Assembly: GCA_947487925.1 (NCBI GenBank)
Contig: CANLCA010000062.1
Coordinates: 1 to 9,910 of the forward strand
Direction of reading: 5' to 3'
DNA from: Verrucomicrobiales bacterium
GTDB lineage: Bacteria > Verrucomicrobiota > Verrucomicrobiia > Limisphaerales > F1-80-MAGS106
DNA: 9,910 nt
In this document: positions 1-7,566 of the stretch, one piece after another
Layout: each line of letters begins with the position of its first letter
How positions within the stretch are numbered: the first letter of the stretch is position 1
Made by a program: the position numbers and the translations under genes
The notes under the pieces: model-generated
Database searches by the model: none
What the model saw: only the letters and a program-made list of their open reading frames with translations
What the model was told of the DNA's origin: nothing

Positions 1-309
1 AGGGAGATACCCGATCCGCGCCTTCGTTTGCACGTGCCGTGGAGAGCGGCCAAAAACCTCAATGTGGCCCTTGGTCGGATACAGCAGCCCCAGCATCATT
101 TTGACGGTTGTGGACTTCCCCGAACCGTTCGGCCCAAGCAGCCCAAACACCTCGCCCCGCCGGACCTCGAAATCGACGTTGTCCACCGCGCGCGCCTTCG
201 GGCGTCCCCAAAAATCCTTGAAAACCTTGCTCAGACCGCGAACCGAAACAACGACCTCGTTCGTTGGTGACGAACCGGTCGAGGTGGAGGAAGCGGTGGC
301 GGTCGACAT
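1..309 (-). CDS. ABC transporter ATP-binding protein, N-terminal part (cut by window edge)
   Basis: This is the nucleotide-binding subunit of an ABC transporter, which hydrolyses ATP in the cytoplasm to drive a membrane partner. Only the first 103 codons are present. After a Ser/Thr-rich leader of about 18 residues come the first beta strands (VSVRGLSKVF), a Walker A motif GPNGSGKST at residues 59-67, then MMLGLLYPTKGHIEVFG and IGYLP, which leads into the Q-loop. The signature motif, Walker B and H-loop lie outside the window. The pattern fits the CcmA/NatA-like ATPases that serve ABC-2 permeases. The ATG at 309 is the first start ahead of the conserved region; no Shine-Dalgarno is visible. 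It lies 88 bp after the P-type ATPase gene. Its natural partner in the window is the ABC-2 permease at 6577-7539, at the other end of the operon; a further permease could follow beyond the left edge. The substrate cannot be told. Confidence 0.93.
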   Translation of the reverse strand, partial: MSTATASSTSTGSSPTNEVVVSVRGLSKVFKDFWGRPKARAVDNVDFEVRRGEVFGLLGPNGSGKSTTVKMMLGLLYPTKGHIEVFGRSPRHVQTKARIGYLP

Positions 310-397
310 AAATGGTAGCGGAGATACTTTAGGCGGCGCTGTTACGGTTGAATCACATCCAATAGGTCAGGTTGGTTCTAGTGAATCCCTGGGAACA

Positions 398-2488
398 TCA
401 AACCGGCCGAGGCGATAGCTGCGGTCGAGTTGCCGGAGCGGCCTCCCGTGGAGCGGCGCTCCCAGAACGAGGACCCACCGATGCGTTGATAGATTGCTGA
501 TCCTCTCCCTGCCGGACGAGGCGGAAGCTGTTGAGAACTACCAGAACGCCGCCCGCTACATGCAACAAAGCCGCCACAAGCGGATGAATTATGCCAAAAA
601 TCGCCAGCGTCAGGCCGCCTAGCACAAAGAGGATCCCAAGCAAGAAATTCTGATTGATCACGGAGCGCGTCTGACGCGATAGGCGGATCAGGAACGGAAG
701 TCGACGCAGATCGTTATTCATCAACGCTATTGTCGCGCTGTGGATGGCCACTTCGCTGCCGGCTGCGCTCATGGCAATACCAATATCCCCCGCCGCCAGC
801 GCGGGCGCGTCGTTCACGCCATCACCCACCACCGCAACACGGTAGCCTTTGGCTTTCATCTGGCGCACGTATTCGACTTTGTTTTGAGGCAGGCATTCCG
901 CAACCACCTCCTGACAACCAATCTCCCGGGCAACGCGCGCCGCGACCGGTTGGCGATCTCCTGAAACCATCGCGATGCGACGCACCCCTGCCTGGCTCAG
1001 TTGCTCCAACGATTCGCGCGCCTCTGCCCGTGTCTGGTCCTGCAGGCCTATCCACCCCACAAACGCACCCTCGCAGGCCACAAATACCAGGCTGAAGCCC
1101 TCGGTCTCGTTCAGATCCACGGACTTCATGAAATCCTCCGAAACACCGGAGTCCCGCAACCATTGGGCGCGGCCGATCACGACGACGCGCCCGTCCACCT
1201 GGGCTCGGATCCCGCGTCCAGCCGTCTCCTTAAATTCCTTGGGCTCTCCAACCGAAACACCGACTTCCCCGGCGAGCGTCAGCATGGCTTTGGCGGTGGG
1301 ATGGTTGCTGTATCGCTCCGCAGTTGCCGCCAATCGCAGTAACTCGGCAGGTTTCACGTCTCCCACTGGCGCCAGTCGGCTGACAGCCAACTTCCCGGTG
1401 GTCAGAGTACCGGTCTTATCAAAAACAAAAGCATTCAAACGCGCTGCGAGCTCGATATCGCCTACATTTTTGATGAGGATCCCGAGACGAGCTGCTGAGG
1501 AAAGCGCCGCCACCATGGCGGTCGGCGTGGCCAGGATGAACGCGCAGGGACACGCCACGACCAGCACCGCTATCACCCTCTGCAGATCCATCGTGAACGC
1601 CCATGTCAAGGCGCCTATCAAGAGCACGAGGGGTGTGTAAAAACCCATGTAACGATCCACGATCCGCATGATCGGCAACTTGGTCTTCTCGGCCGCCAAA
1701 ATCAGCTCCCGCACGCGACCCAGCGTGGTGTCCTGCCCAGCACGGGTTACCCGGACCTCCAGCACACCGGTCAAATTCTGTGTGCCGCCGAAAACCTCGT
1801 CGCCAACTTTTTTGTCCACAGGCAACGATTCGCCCGTGATGTTTGCTTGATTCAATGAACCCTCACCCGACACAATAGCGCCGTCAGCCGGCATGTTGTC
1901 GCCAGGACGCACACGGATCACATCCCCAACTCGCAACTCGCTCGAGGGCACCTCTTCTTCCCCGGTCTTGCTGATGCGCCGCGCCTTGCTCGGCGTCAAT
2001 TTGATCAGGGACTCGATCGACGCCCTCGCCCCGTCTGCGGTGCGCGTCTCAATGATATCCCCCAGCAGCATCAAGAACGCGATCAACCCCGCCTCCTTGT
2101 AGTCCCCTGATGAAAAGGCGGCCAGAACCGCCAGCGCCACAAGTTCGTTGGTGCTCAATACCCCGCGACTCAAATCCTTGATGGCCGTCCAGACGATGGG
2201 GTAGCCGAGAATAATGGCTCCGACCATCGCGCTCAGATCATCGATGGTGTTCGTCGCGTCGGTGCTCCAATGAATAACAAAAGCGTTCAGAATGAAAACG
2301 AGCCCCACCACAGTCTGGGGCAGACGCACCGGAGCATGGACGTGATCGTGGCCGCAGCTTGAGCAATCCTCGTGCTTGTGATCATGGTGATGCCCGTGAT
2401 CATGATCATGATCATGATTGTGCCCATGCCCGTGGCTGTGATCATGCCCTGTTTGGTCGTGCTGGTCTGGTTTGGACGCCGCTTGCAT
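398..2488 (-). CDS. Heavy-metal translocating P1B-type ATPase, His-rich N-terminus
   Basis: This inner-membrane ATP-driven pump probably exports a soft or transition metal ion (Zn, Cd, Co or similar). The 696-residue protein opens with 18 histidines in the first 51 residues, in HD/HG repeats, followed by a CSSC pair at 42-45. It has no GMxCxxC HMA domain. Eight membrane segments can be drawn: about 58-74, 84-103, 113-128, 131-146, 284-300, 303-322, 613-635 and 636-653. The motifs are in order: TGES 218-221 (actuator), CPC 313-315 (metal site in the sixth segment), DKTGTLT with the phosphorylated Asp at 357, the HP dipeptide of the N-domain at 396-397, and GDGVND 555-560. The last helix reads LLHVAGG around H643, where Zn/Cd pumps of the ZntA type carry Asp-X-Gly, and no Lys is seen in the seventh helix. 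Metal specificity is therefore uncertain; the copper-type signature is also absent. A Pro/Ala-rich tail of about 36 residues ends the protein. It starts 37 bp after hflK2. Confidence 0.95.
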   Translation of the reverse strand: MQAASKPDQHDQTGHDHSHGHGHNHDHDHDHGHHHDHKHEDCSSCGHDHVHAPVRLPQTVVGLVFILNAFVIHWSTDATNTIDDLSAMVGAIILGYPIVWTAIKDLSRGVLSTNELVALAVLAAFSSGDYKEAGLIAFLMLLGDIIETRTADGARASIESLIKLTPSKARRISKTGEEEVPSSELRVGDVIRVRPGDNMPADGAIVSGEGSLNQANITGESLPVDKKVGDEVFGGTQNLTGVLEVRVTRAGQDTTLGRVRELILAAEKTKLPIMRIVDRYMGFYTPLVLLIGALTWAFTMDLQRVIAVLVVACPCAFILATPTAMVAALSSAARLGILIKNVGDIELAARLNAFVFDKTGTLTTGKLAVSRLAPVGDVKPAELLRLAATAERYSNHPTAKAMLTLAGEVGVSVGEPKEFKETAGRGIRAQVDGRVVVIGRAQWLRDSGVSEDFMKSVDLNETEGFSLVFVACEGAFVGWIGLQDQTRAEARESLEQLSQAGVRRIAMVSGDRQPVAARVAREIGCQEVVAECLPQNKVEYVRQMKAKGYRVAVVGDGVNDAPALAAGDIGIAMSAAGSEVAIHSATIALMNNDLRRLPFLIRLSRQTRSVINQNFLLGILFVLGGLTLAIFGIIHPLVAALLHVAGGVLVVLNSFRLVRQGEDQQSINASVGPRSGSAAPREAAPATRPQLSPRPV
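2397..2418. repeat. TGATCA hexamer tandem repeat in the His-rich region
   Basis: There are three perfect copies of TGATCA plus a fourth partial TGAT. The repeat lies inside the P-type ATPase gene and encodes alternating His-Asp residues on the minus strand. Related GTGATCAT and CATGCCC words flank it on both sides. Because the unit is 6 bp, gain or loss of copies would keep the reading frame and change only the length of the metal-binding tract. Confidence 0.75.
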
Positions 2489-2525
2489 AACGCGTTGAGA
2501 GAAAGTGTCGAGGATGAAGGTCTTT

Positions 2526-3668
2526 TCAGGGATTCTGCGGGGCCGCGGCGGTTTTCTGCGGCTCCCGGCTGAGCTGAAGCCGGAGCTGTCGGCGGGAGCC
2601 GTCGGCGCGCCGGGTCATAAACAGCTTTTCCTGGGAATTCGTGAACACCCGTTGCAGTGCCTCTGTCCGAGCCACCTCGGCAAAGAGGCCCGGATTCTTA
2701 TTGTAGTTGGGCAACTGTTGCACAAAATAAGCAGCCTCCGAAGACACCGCCTGAACCAATCGATTGCTCGTTGTGATCCCCTCCGAGATCAAGGCTTGAG
2801 CCTCTCCGATTGCCTTGCGAGTGATCTCATCACGAGTCCCCTGGGCTTCGTTGATCTGCTTGCTGCGCTCCTGCTCGGCCGCGAGCACGGCATCAAAAGC
2901 TTTTCGCACTTCGAGCGGAGCCGAAGTCTCCACTTCGCTCGGCTCCAGAGTGACTCCGAGCTGGTAACGTTCCACCCCTTCCTGCACCCGGGTCAGAACC
3001 GCTTCCTTGAACGAAGTCTTGTTTTTGTAGATGGCGTCGTCAGCGGTAAATCGGGCAGAAGCGTGATACAAAGCGTTGTTCACCACGTTCTCGAACAGGT
3101 TGGTGAATGTGGAGAACTGGAAGGCGTATTGCAGAGGATTTGAAATCCGGTACTTCACGGTGGCCCTGACATGCAGGGTATTCCCGTCTGATGTGAGCGT
3201 GTAACCATCCACGCCAGGCCTCAGGTAAGGCAAGGCAACCGGTTCCAACCCCTGGGCCAGTTCATCGGGTGAAATCGCATACCAACCCGCCGTGGAAACT
3301 ACCTGGTGGCTTTGTCCCACGGGCACCCGGACAATTTCGTCCACCGGGTAAGGAAACGACCAGTGCAACCCGGGTTTCAAGAGCTGATCCGCCCCGGTGC
3401 CTCGAGGCACCCCAAACCGGAGCACGACCGCCACTTCGTTTGGGTTCACCGTGAAAATGCCGGAACCGAAAAACAGCAACACCAGACCGAACATCAAAAC
3501 TTTGATGAGCCTGAAGCTGCTGCTCAAGGCCTCGGAGAGGGCTTGGGTGCCAGCATCCTCGACGGGTTCAGGCGTCGCCGGAGGGGGCGCCGCCCCACCA
3601 GGCTGACCGGAAGATCCAGCCAAATTCAGGTTGAGATCCGGTGTGGGCGAAATCGGGGTCTGAGCCAT
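2526..3668 (-). CDS. hflK: SPFH/Band 7 protein, HflK-like (second copy, HflK2)
   Basis: This is a membrane-anchored SPFH protein related to HflK, the partner of HflC that in E. coli surrounds the FtsH protease and modulates membrane-protein turnover. Its 380 residues comprise a Pro/Gly/Ala-rich cytoplasmic N-terminus (1-50), one membrane segment at about 54-74, and the SPFH domain. The SPFH domain opens with VNPNEVAVVLRFG and LLKPGLHWSFPYPVDEIVRVPV and runs to about residue 240. A long helical, probably coiled-coil region follows (about 240-330, rich in Glu/Ala/Gln/Arg), including NEAQGTRDEITRKAIGEAQ, and a basic tail. The C-terminal helical stretch aligns by eye with HflK rather than HflC. 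The topology expected from the family is a short cytoplasmic N-terminus with the SPFH part outside. The ATG at 3668 lies 18 bp after hflC, with no Shine-Dalgarno. It is the third SPFH gene in a row, so it may be an additional subunit rather than the main HflK. Confidence 0.9.
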   Translation of the reverse strand: MAQTPISPTPDLNLNLAGSSGQPGGAAPPPATPEPVEDAGTQALSEALSSSFRLIKVLMFGLVLLFFGSGIFTVNPNEVAVVLRFGVPRGTGADQLLKPGLHWSFPYPVDEIVRVPVGQSHQVVSTAGWYAISPDELAQGLEPVALPYLRPGVDGYTLTSDGNTLHVRATVKYRISNPLQYAFQFSTFTNLFENVVNNALYHASARFTADDAIYKNKTSFKEAVLTRVQEGVERYQLGVTLEPSEVETSAPLEVRKAFDAVLAAEQERSKQINEAQGTRDEITRKAIGEAQALISEGITTSNRLVQAVSSEAAYFVQQLPNYNKNPGLFAEVARTEALQRVFTNSQEKLFMTRRADGSRRQLRLQLSREPQKTAAAPQNP

Positions 3669-3686
3669 GGCAACGAATCTAGTTTT

Positions 3687-4592
3687 TCAGGGTAGCTTGG
3701 CGCCTGCGGACGGGGCGCGATTGAGCATGTTGAACGGAGGAGTCTGATCGTCCAGAATCAAAGTCGTCCGATCTTTCAACGACGCCTCCAGCGCCTTCAA
3801 TTGGAGCAGGTAGATGGCGAGCGAGGGATTCTGTTGAAATGCGGCATAAGATTCCGCCGCCTTCGCATCCGCCTGCCCTTTGATGACGGTGGCCTTTGCC
3901 TCTGCGTCCGCCAGAATCTCCTGTCGTTCGCGGTCCGCTTCCGCACGAATTTGAATGGCTTGAGCGTCCCCTTCGCCGGTAAATTTCTTGACCAACCTCT
4001 GCCTTTCTTCCCGCATTCGCTCGAACACTTTGCCAGTGATGCTCTCGGGCAGTCCGAGCTGCTTGATGCCGAGCATGGAGACTTCAATGCCATAATTGGA
4101 CTTCGCGTGCGGTCGGATGATGTCGAGCATTTCCTTCTCGATGAGGGTCAACCGCACCGCGGTTGGATCCGGCGAGATGAGATCACCGAACGGGTGCTGT
4201 CCTATGACGCCGTTCTTGGCGTCACGAACCAGGTTCTCCAGGCTCTGCTCCGCCCGCGTCACGTCGCCGCGGTCGAACCGGGCCAGAAACATCTGGGGAT
4301 CGATGATCTTCCAGCCCACGTAGACAGTGACCTGGACGTTCCGTCCGTCCTTGGTCGTGGTTTGTTCAAATTTCTTTTCAAAATTCGCGAGCCGCTTGTC
4401 GAAACGGTAGACGTTGTTGATTGGATAGGGCATGCGGAAATAAAGCCCGGGCTCGGTGATGCTCCGGGAGTACTTGCCAAAAGTCGTGACCACCGCCACC
4501 TGGGTCACTCGGACCTGGAAAGCAAAAAGCATGAAGGTGAAGATGAAGATTAAGACCCCCCCAGCGATCAGCGTAATTGGATTTCGTTTCAT
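3687..4592 (-). CDS. hflC: SPFH/Band 7 protein HflC
   Basis: This is the HflC-type subunit of the HflK/HflC membrane complex. From the ATG at 4592 it is 301 residues (E. coli HflC is about 334). It has a short basic N-terminus (MKRNP), one membrane segment at about 6-25, and the SPFH start VTQVAVVTTFGKYSRSITEPGLYFRMPYPINNVYRFDKR written over residues 29-67. An HflC-type segment follows: GIEVSMLGIKQLGLPESI at 168-185 and the helical RMREERQRLVKKF...GDAQAIQIRAEADRERQEI region at about 192-226. The reading frame extends upstream to a TTG at 4616. I prefer the ATG at 4592 because it gives a typical basic N-terminus right before the membrane helix; neither start has a clear Shine-Dalgarno. The 61-bp gap to the upstream SPFH gene is AT-rich. 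The order HflK-like then HflC matches the E. coli hflK-hflC order. Confidence 0.92.
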   Translation of the reverse strand: MKRNPITLIAGGVLIFIFTFMLFAFQVRVTQVAVVTTFGKYSRSITEPGLYFRMPYPINNVYRFDKRLANFEKKFEQTTTKDGRNVQVTVYVGWKIIDPQMFLARFDRGDVTRAEQSLENLVRDAKNGVIGQHPFGDLISPDPTAVRLTLIEKEMLDIIRPHAKSNYGIEVSMLGIKQLGLPESITGKVFERMREERQRLVKKFTGEGDAQAIQIRAEADRERQEILADAEAKATVIKGQADAKAAESYAAFQQNPSLAIYLLQLKALEASLKDRTTLILDDQTPPFNMLNRAPSAGAKLP

Positions 4593-4653
4593 AGCCAGTT
4601 CAACAATCTGCAACAATTCTAAATTTCAATTCAACTCAAGGAAGCGGTCATCA

Positions 4654-6546
4654 TCACTTTTTGGTGGGTGGCAGAGCCACCGGCACATCCAACAAATCGG
4701 GTCTCAATTTGTCTTCCAGGTTCATTAGGATGATGTCCTCGGTATTGGTTGCCATGAGCAGGTACTTGCGAGGAGCCACAACGGCGCGGGAGAGGCTTTC
4801 GAGGTAGGTCCGCTGCATGAAAACCGATGGGGACGCCTGATAAGCCGCCAGCTGATTAGTAAAGCGACCGGCCTGTGCCGCCGCGGCCGAAATCTTTTGT
4901 ACCCTGTAACCCGCCGCTTCGCTCAGTAGCTTCGCCGCCTCTGCATGGGCCTTTGGAACAGTCGATAGTTTATAGCCTTCCGCCGCCAAGATCTTCGCTT
5001 CCTTCTCCTGGATCGCCCCGATCACCGCTTCATAAGCCGCAGCGACCTGGATCTGCTTGTTCCCCACGGGAGGATGGATGTCCTGCAGGCCCACGAGTAG
5101 AATTTGAACTCCCAGATCCTCTTGCTCTGAGGCTTTTTTCTGAATGCGGGCTTGCAGTTCCTTTGAGGCGGCAAGCCGCCCCGCGGACATGATCTCATCC
5201 ATGTCCACGCTCAGAAAATAGTTCACGATTTCCCGGGTAGCGATGCGCTCGAGCAAATCGCTCGGATTCGAATGGTTGTAGGCCCACGCGTAATAGTTGG
5301 TCACGATGTACTGGACAGGAATGCTGGCCGTCAACAGGTTGACCGGAACCGCTTGATCCGCTCCCGCTTGCCCTGCCTGTTCGATCTGCGAGCGGCTGGC
5401 GACCAAAAAGGGCACCTCTTCCTTGTTGTGACTTCTGGTCCAACTCAGGGTTTTTTCCTTCTCCTGGTCTGGATCGGGCACAAAACCCACGTTGAAACGA
5501 CGAATGCTGGCGGTCGGCCATCGATGCACTTGATCGATTGGCCATGGAAGTTTGAAATGGAGGCCCGGCTCCAGCAGGTTCCTTCCGCTGACACGCTGAC
5601 CGAACCGCTCCAAGAGCGCCTGTTCGTGGGGTTCCACCACCACCACTGTCGTGGACAATCCAAGAACTCCAAACTGCAACAGAACGATCCAAGCCAGGGC
5701 TTTCTCCAGAAACCGATAAAACCAGGTCTCAGAAACCTTGAAACCAAACTGATAATCCAACGCCTGGGCCGCTGTCTTGAAAATGCCAGCGGGCTGACCT
5801 AGGAGCCCGACCAGACGGCTTTCGTAGAGCAATCTTGCTTCCTGCCCCCGCACGCGAGGACGATACAGCTCTAAAAGCAGGCCGATGGCTGTCTCCAAGG
5901 CGGCCAAGCCAAGCAAGATGCACAACGCCCGAGCCCCATACAGATCCACAATGGGAACCCGAAACCACACCGCGGCCTCGGTGAGCGCTCCGCCCAATGA
6001 AATCGCGGCGCCCAACAACAAATAGCCCGCGCCGGGTCGCACCAGCAGGGTTCCGCCAAACCTCGCGAGGTTCGCAGAATATCTGCCGAACAGGAACAAC
6101 CCGAGCGCCAGCATCCCAAAAACGGCCATCGCGAACGAGGCCTTCCCAATCGGCGGAGGATCGGTCGTGATGTTCCTCCAAAGGAAGAAACCCGCACCGC
6201 CCTGCAACAAAAACAGAAATACCGTGAAAATCGGGACCATCCATTTGTCGAACTGTTCGCGCGAGTGTTGAGCCGGAAATGTCTCCCCTGCCCCCTCACC
6301 AAAAAGCGTCGAACCTCCCTTCGACTTCATCAACTCGTCGAACTCGAGTTTCTCAAGCTGCTCCCTCGTGCGGAGCCGCATCTGAAAATAGCTGACCAAG
6401 GCCACCAGGAATCCCAGCGCTAAAAAGACGGCTCCGGCCTTGCCCGTCTGCGTGCCTGCATGACGGCTCGTAGCCCCAGTCACAACCGCCCCTGCCAGCA
6501 GCAGCAGCCAGTTGATGAATCCAACACGTTGAAGGTTTAGGTCCAT
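4654..6546 (-). CDS. Polytopic membrane region fused to an HflK-like SPFH domain (HflK1)
   Basis: This 630-residue protein is much longer than a normal HflK (about 420 in E. coli). Residues 1-282 form a membrane region of six predicted segments: about 11-26, 38-54, 103-123, 136-154, 170-194 and 200-225. A seventh at 283-304 leads straight into the SPFH domain, which opens VVVVEPHEQALLERFG and LLEPGLHFKLPWPIDQVHRWP. Loops at 55-100, 155-168 and 226-282 are rich in Arg/Lys, so the positive-inside rule puts the N-terminus and the 226-282 loop in the cytoplasm and the SPFH domain outside, as in HflK. The C-terminal helical part (about 495-600) aligns by eye with HflK: DIHPP, AEGYKL, AAGYRVQKISAAAAQAGRF, YLESLSRAV. 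A hydrophilic insertion sits at about 357-402. I do not recognise the membrane region. The gene starts 30 bp after the ABC-2 permease gene and ends in two adjacent TGA codons. Confidence 0.9.
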   Translation of the reverse strand: MDLNLQRVGFINWLLLLAGAVVTGATSRHAGTQTGKAGAVFLALGFLVALVSYFQMRLRTREQLEKLEFDELMKSKGGSTLFGEGAGETFPAQHSREQFDKWMVPIFTVFLFLLQGGAGFFLWRNITTDPPPIGKASFAMAVFGMLALGLFLFGRYSANLARFGGTLLVRPGAGYLLLGAAISLGGALTEAAVWFRVPIVDLYGARALCILLGLAALETAIGLLLELYRPRVRGQEARLLYESRLVGLLGQPAGIFKTAAQALDYQFGFKVSETWFYRFLEKALAWIVLLQFGVLGLSTTVVVVEPHEQALLERFGQRVSGRNLLEPGLHFKLPWPIDQVHRWPTASIRRFNVGFVPDPDQEKEKTLSWTRSHNKEEVPFLVASRSQIEQAGQAGADQAVPVNLLTASIPVQYIVTNYYAWAYNHSNPSDLLERIATREIVNYFLSVDMDEIMSAGRLAASKELQARIQKKASEQEDLGVQILLVGLQDIHPPVGNKQIQVAAAYEAVIGAIQEKEAKILAAEGYKLSTVPKAHAEAAKLLSEAAGYRVQKISAAAAQAGRFTNQLAAYQASPSVFMQRTYLESLSRAVVAPRKYLLMATNTEDIILMNLEDKLRPDLLDVPVALPPTKK

Positions 6547-6576
6547 TGCTCAGTGAAAAAACAGATTCCGATTAGT

Positions 6577-7539
6577 TCAGTTCAACTCCCGGTCCTCGAA
6601 CAGGATCAGCGCGAAAGAAAGCGACGCCACCAAATAACAAACCACATACCCAAAAGCCTTCCCAATATAACTCCATGGGATCGACTTCTTGTTCTCCAAC
6701 GCGTCGGCGAGCCACAGCAGCTGCCAGTTCGGCAAGGCGGTGTAGCAAACCGTAGCCCACAAGGACCCCCGGTCAGCAGGCCGACCAAAGAGGTAATCTG
6801 ACATCAACCCGAGGAGAAAAAAAGCGGAGCAAATAGCCAGGGTCGGGATCATCTCCAGTCGCGTGGAACAGGCGATGGCCAAACTCGCCAAGATCAGCAG
6901 CGCAAACAAAATCAGCACCCCGGCAGGGACTAACTTCCAATCCACTTTCGAATCCGGAGTGAACATGCTGGACTCCTTGCTCACGAGGAAGGCGATGACC
7001 GCAAAGGCTAACGTCGAGCACAGCAGCACCGACCATACCGCATCCGCCACGAATGGGCGATTCAAGAAATAGTTGCTCAGTCCCGCGGCCCCATAGGCCA
7101 GGGCGAGGAAACCAAAAAAAATCCAGCTCGATTGCGTGTCGGCCGAACCGTAGGCATCATACGCCATGCGGCTGGCGAGCAATACTCCGATCAGATTCGC
7201 ATAACTCAGAACCGTCAGAGCCCCTGCCAGCCCCACGTACTTGGCGAGCAGAAACCGGGCTCTCCCAACAGGCTTCGAGAGCACCGCCAAGGCTGTCCCT
7301 GAGCGAATTTCGCTGGCGACCGACGACGAGGCGCTCAAAACCGCTCCGAACAAACCTGAGAGCAGCATCACAGCCAGGGCGCTGGTCTTCACCATCGCCT
7401 GATCCTCCCCAAAACCAAAATAAGGAACTATCGCCAGAAAGACGCTAAAACTCATGGAACAAGTCAGCAACAGCAGGAAAACCGGCTGCCTCACCAGCTC
7501 CATGAAAGCGTTGACCGCTATGTTATTAAATTGCCGCAT
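6577..7539 (-). CDS. ABC-2 type transporter permease
   Basis: This is an integral membrane subunit of an ABC-2 family exporter. The 320-residue protein has eight likely membrane segments: about 20-40, 52-72, 102-123, 138-156, 166-186, 203-224, 231-250 and 292-313. The segment EIRSGTALAVLSKPVGRARFLLAKYVG over 78-103 is the characteristic cytoplasmic loop of ABC-2 permeases (Glu, then Gly-Thr, LS.P..R..FLL.K). No ATPase domain is present, so it needs a partner; the ABC ATPase at 1-309 in the same operon is the obvious candidate. It is the first clear gene of the minus-strand operon. The start ATG at 7539 has only a weak GGA just before it. The substrate is unknown; related permeases move drugs, sodium, lipids or other cell-envelope cargo. 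Confidence 0.88.
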   Translation of the reverse strand: MRQFNNIAVNAFMELVRQPVFLLLLTCSMSFSVFLAIVPYFGFGEDQAMVKTSALAVMLLSGLFGAVLSASSSVASEIRSGTALAVLSKPVGRARFLLAKYVGLAGALTVLSYANLIGVLLASRMAYDAYGSADTQSSWIFFGFLALAYGAAGLSNYFLNRPFVADAVWSVLLCSTLAFAVIAFLVSKESSMFTPDSKVDWKLVPAGVLILFALLILASLAIACSTRLEMIPTLAICSAFFLLGLMSDYLFGRPADRGSLWATVCYTALPNWQLLWLADALENKKSIPWSYIGKAFGYVVCYLVASLSFALILFEDRELN

Positions 7540-7566
7540 TCCAATACCAAAAAACCATACCCTGAT

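Noticed and set aside
975..1640. Plus-strand 221-codon frame opposite the P-type ATPase
   Set aside because: It lies fully antisense to a gene with all P-type ATPase motifs; the Ser/Ala/Pro/Arg-rich product matches no family I recognise.
398..2488. Calling the P-type ATPase a copper pump (CopA)
   Set aside because: The CPC motif alone is shared with Zn/Cd pumps; the copper-type last-helix signature and the HMA domain are absent.
2505..3143. Plus-strand 212-codon frame opposite hflK2
   Set aside because: It is antisense to a conserved SPFH gene and has no motif of its own.
3801..4553. Plus-strand 250-codon frame opposite hflC
   Set aside because: It is a shadow of a well-conserved SPFH gene, and no independent domain is visible.
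2526..6546. Calling the SPFH proteins flotillins
   Set aside because: Their C-terminal helical regions and anchor-before-SPFH layout match HflK/HflC, and no flotillin-type Ala-Glu repeat domain or NfeD partner is present.
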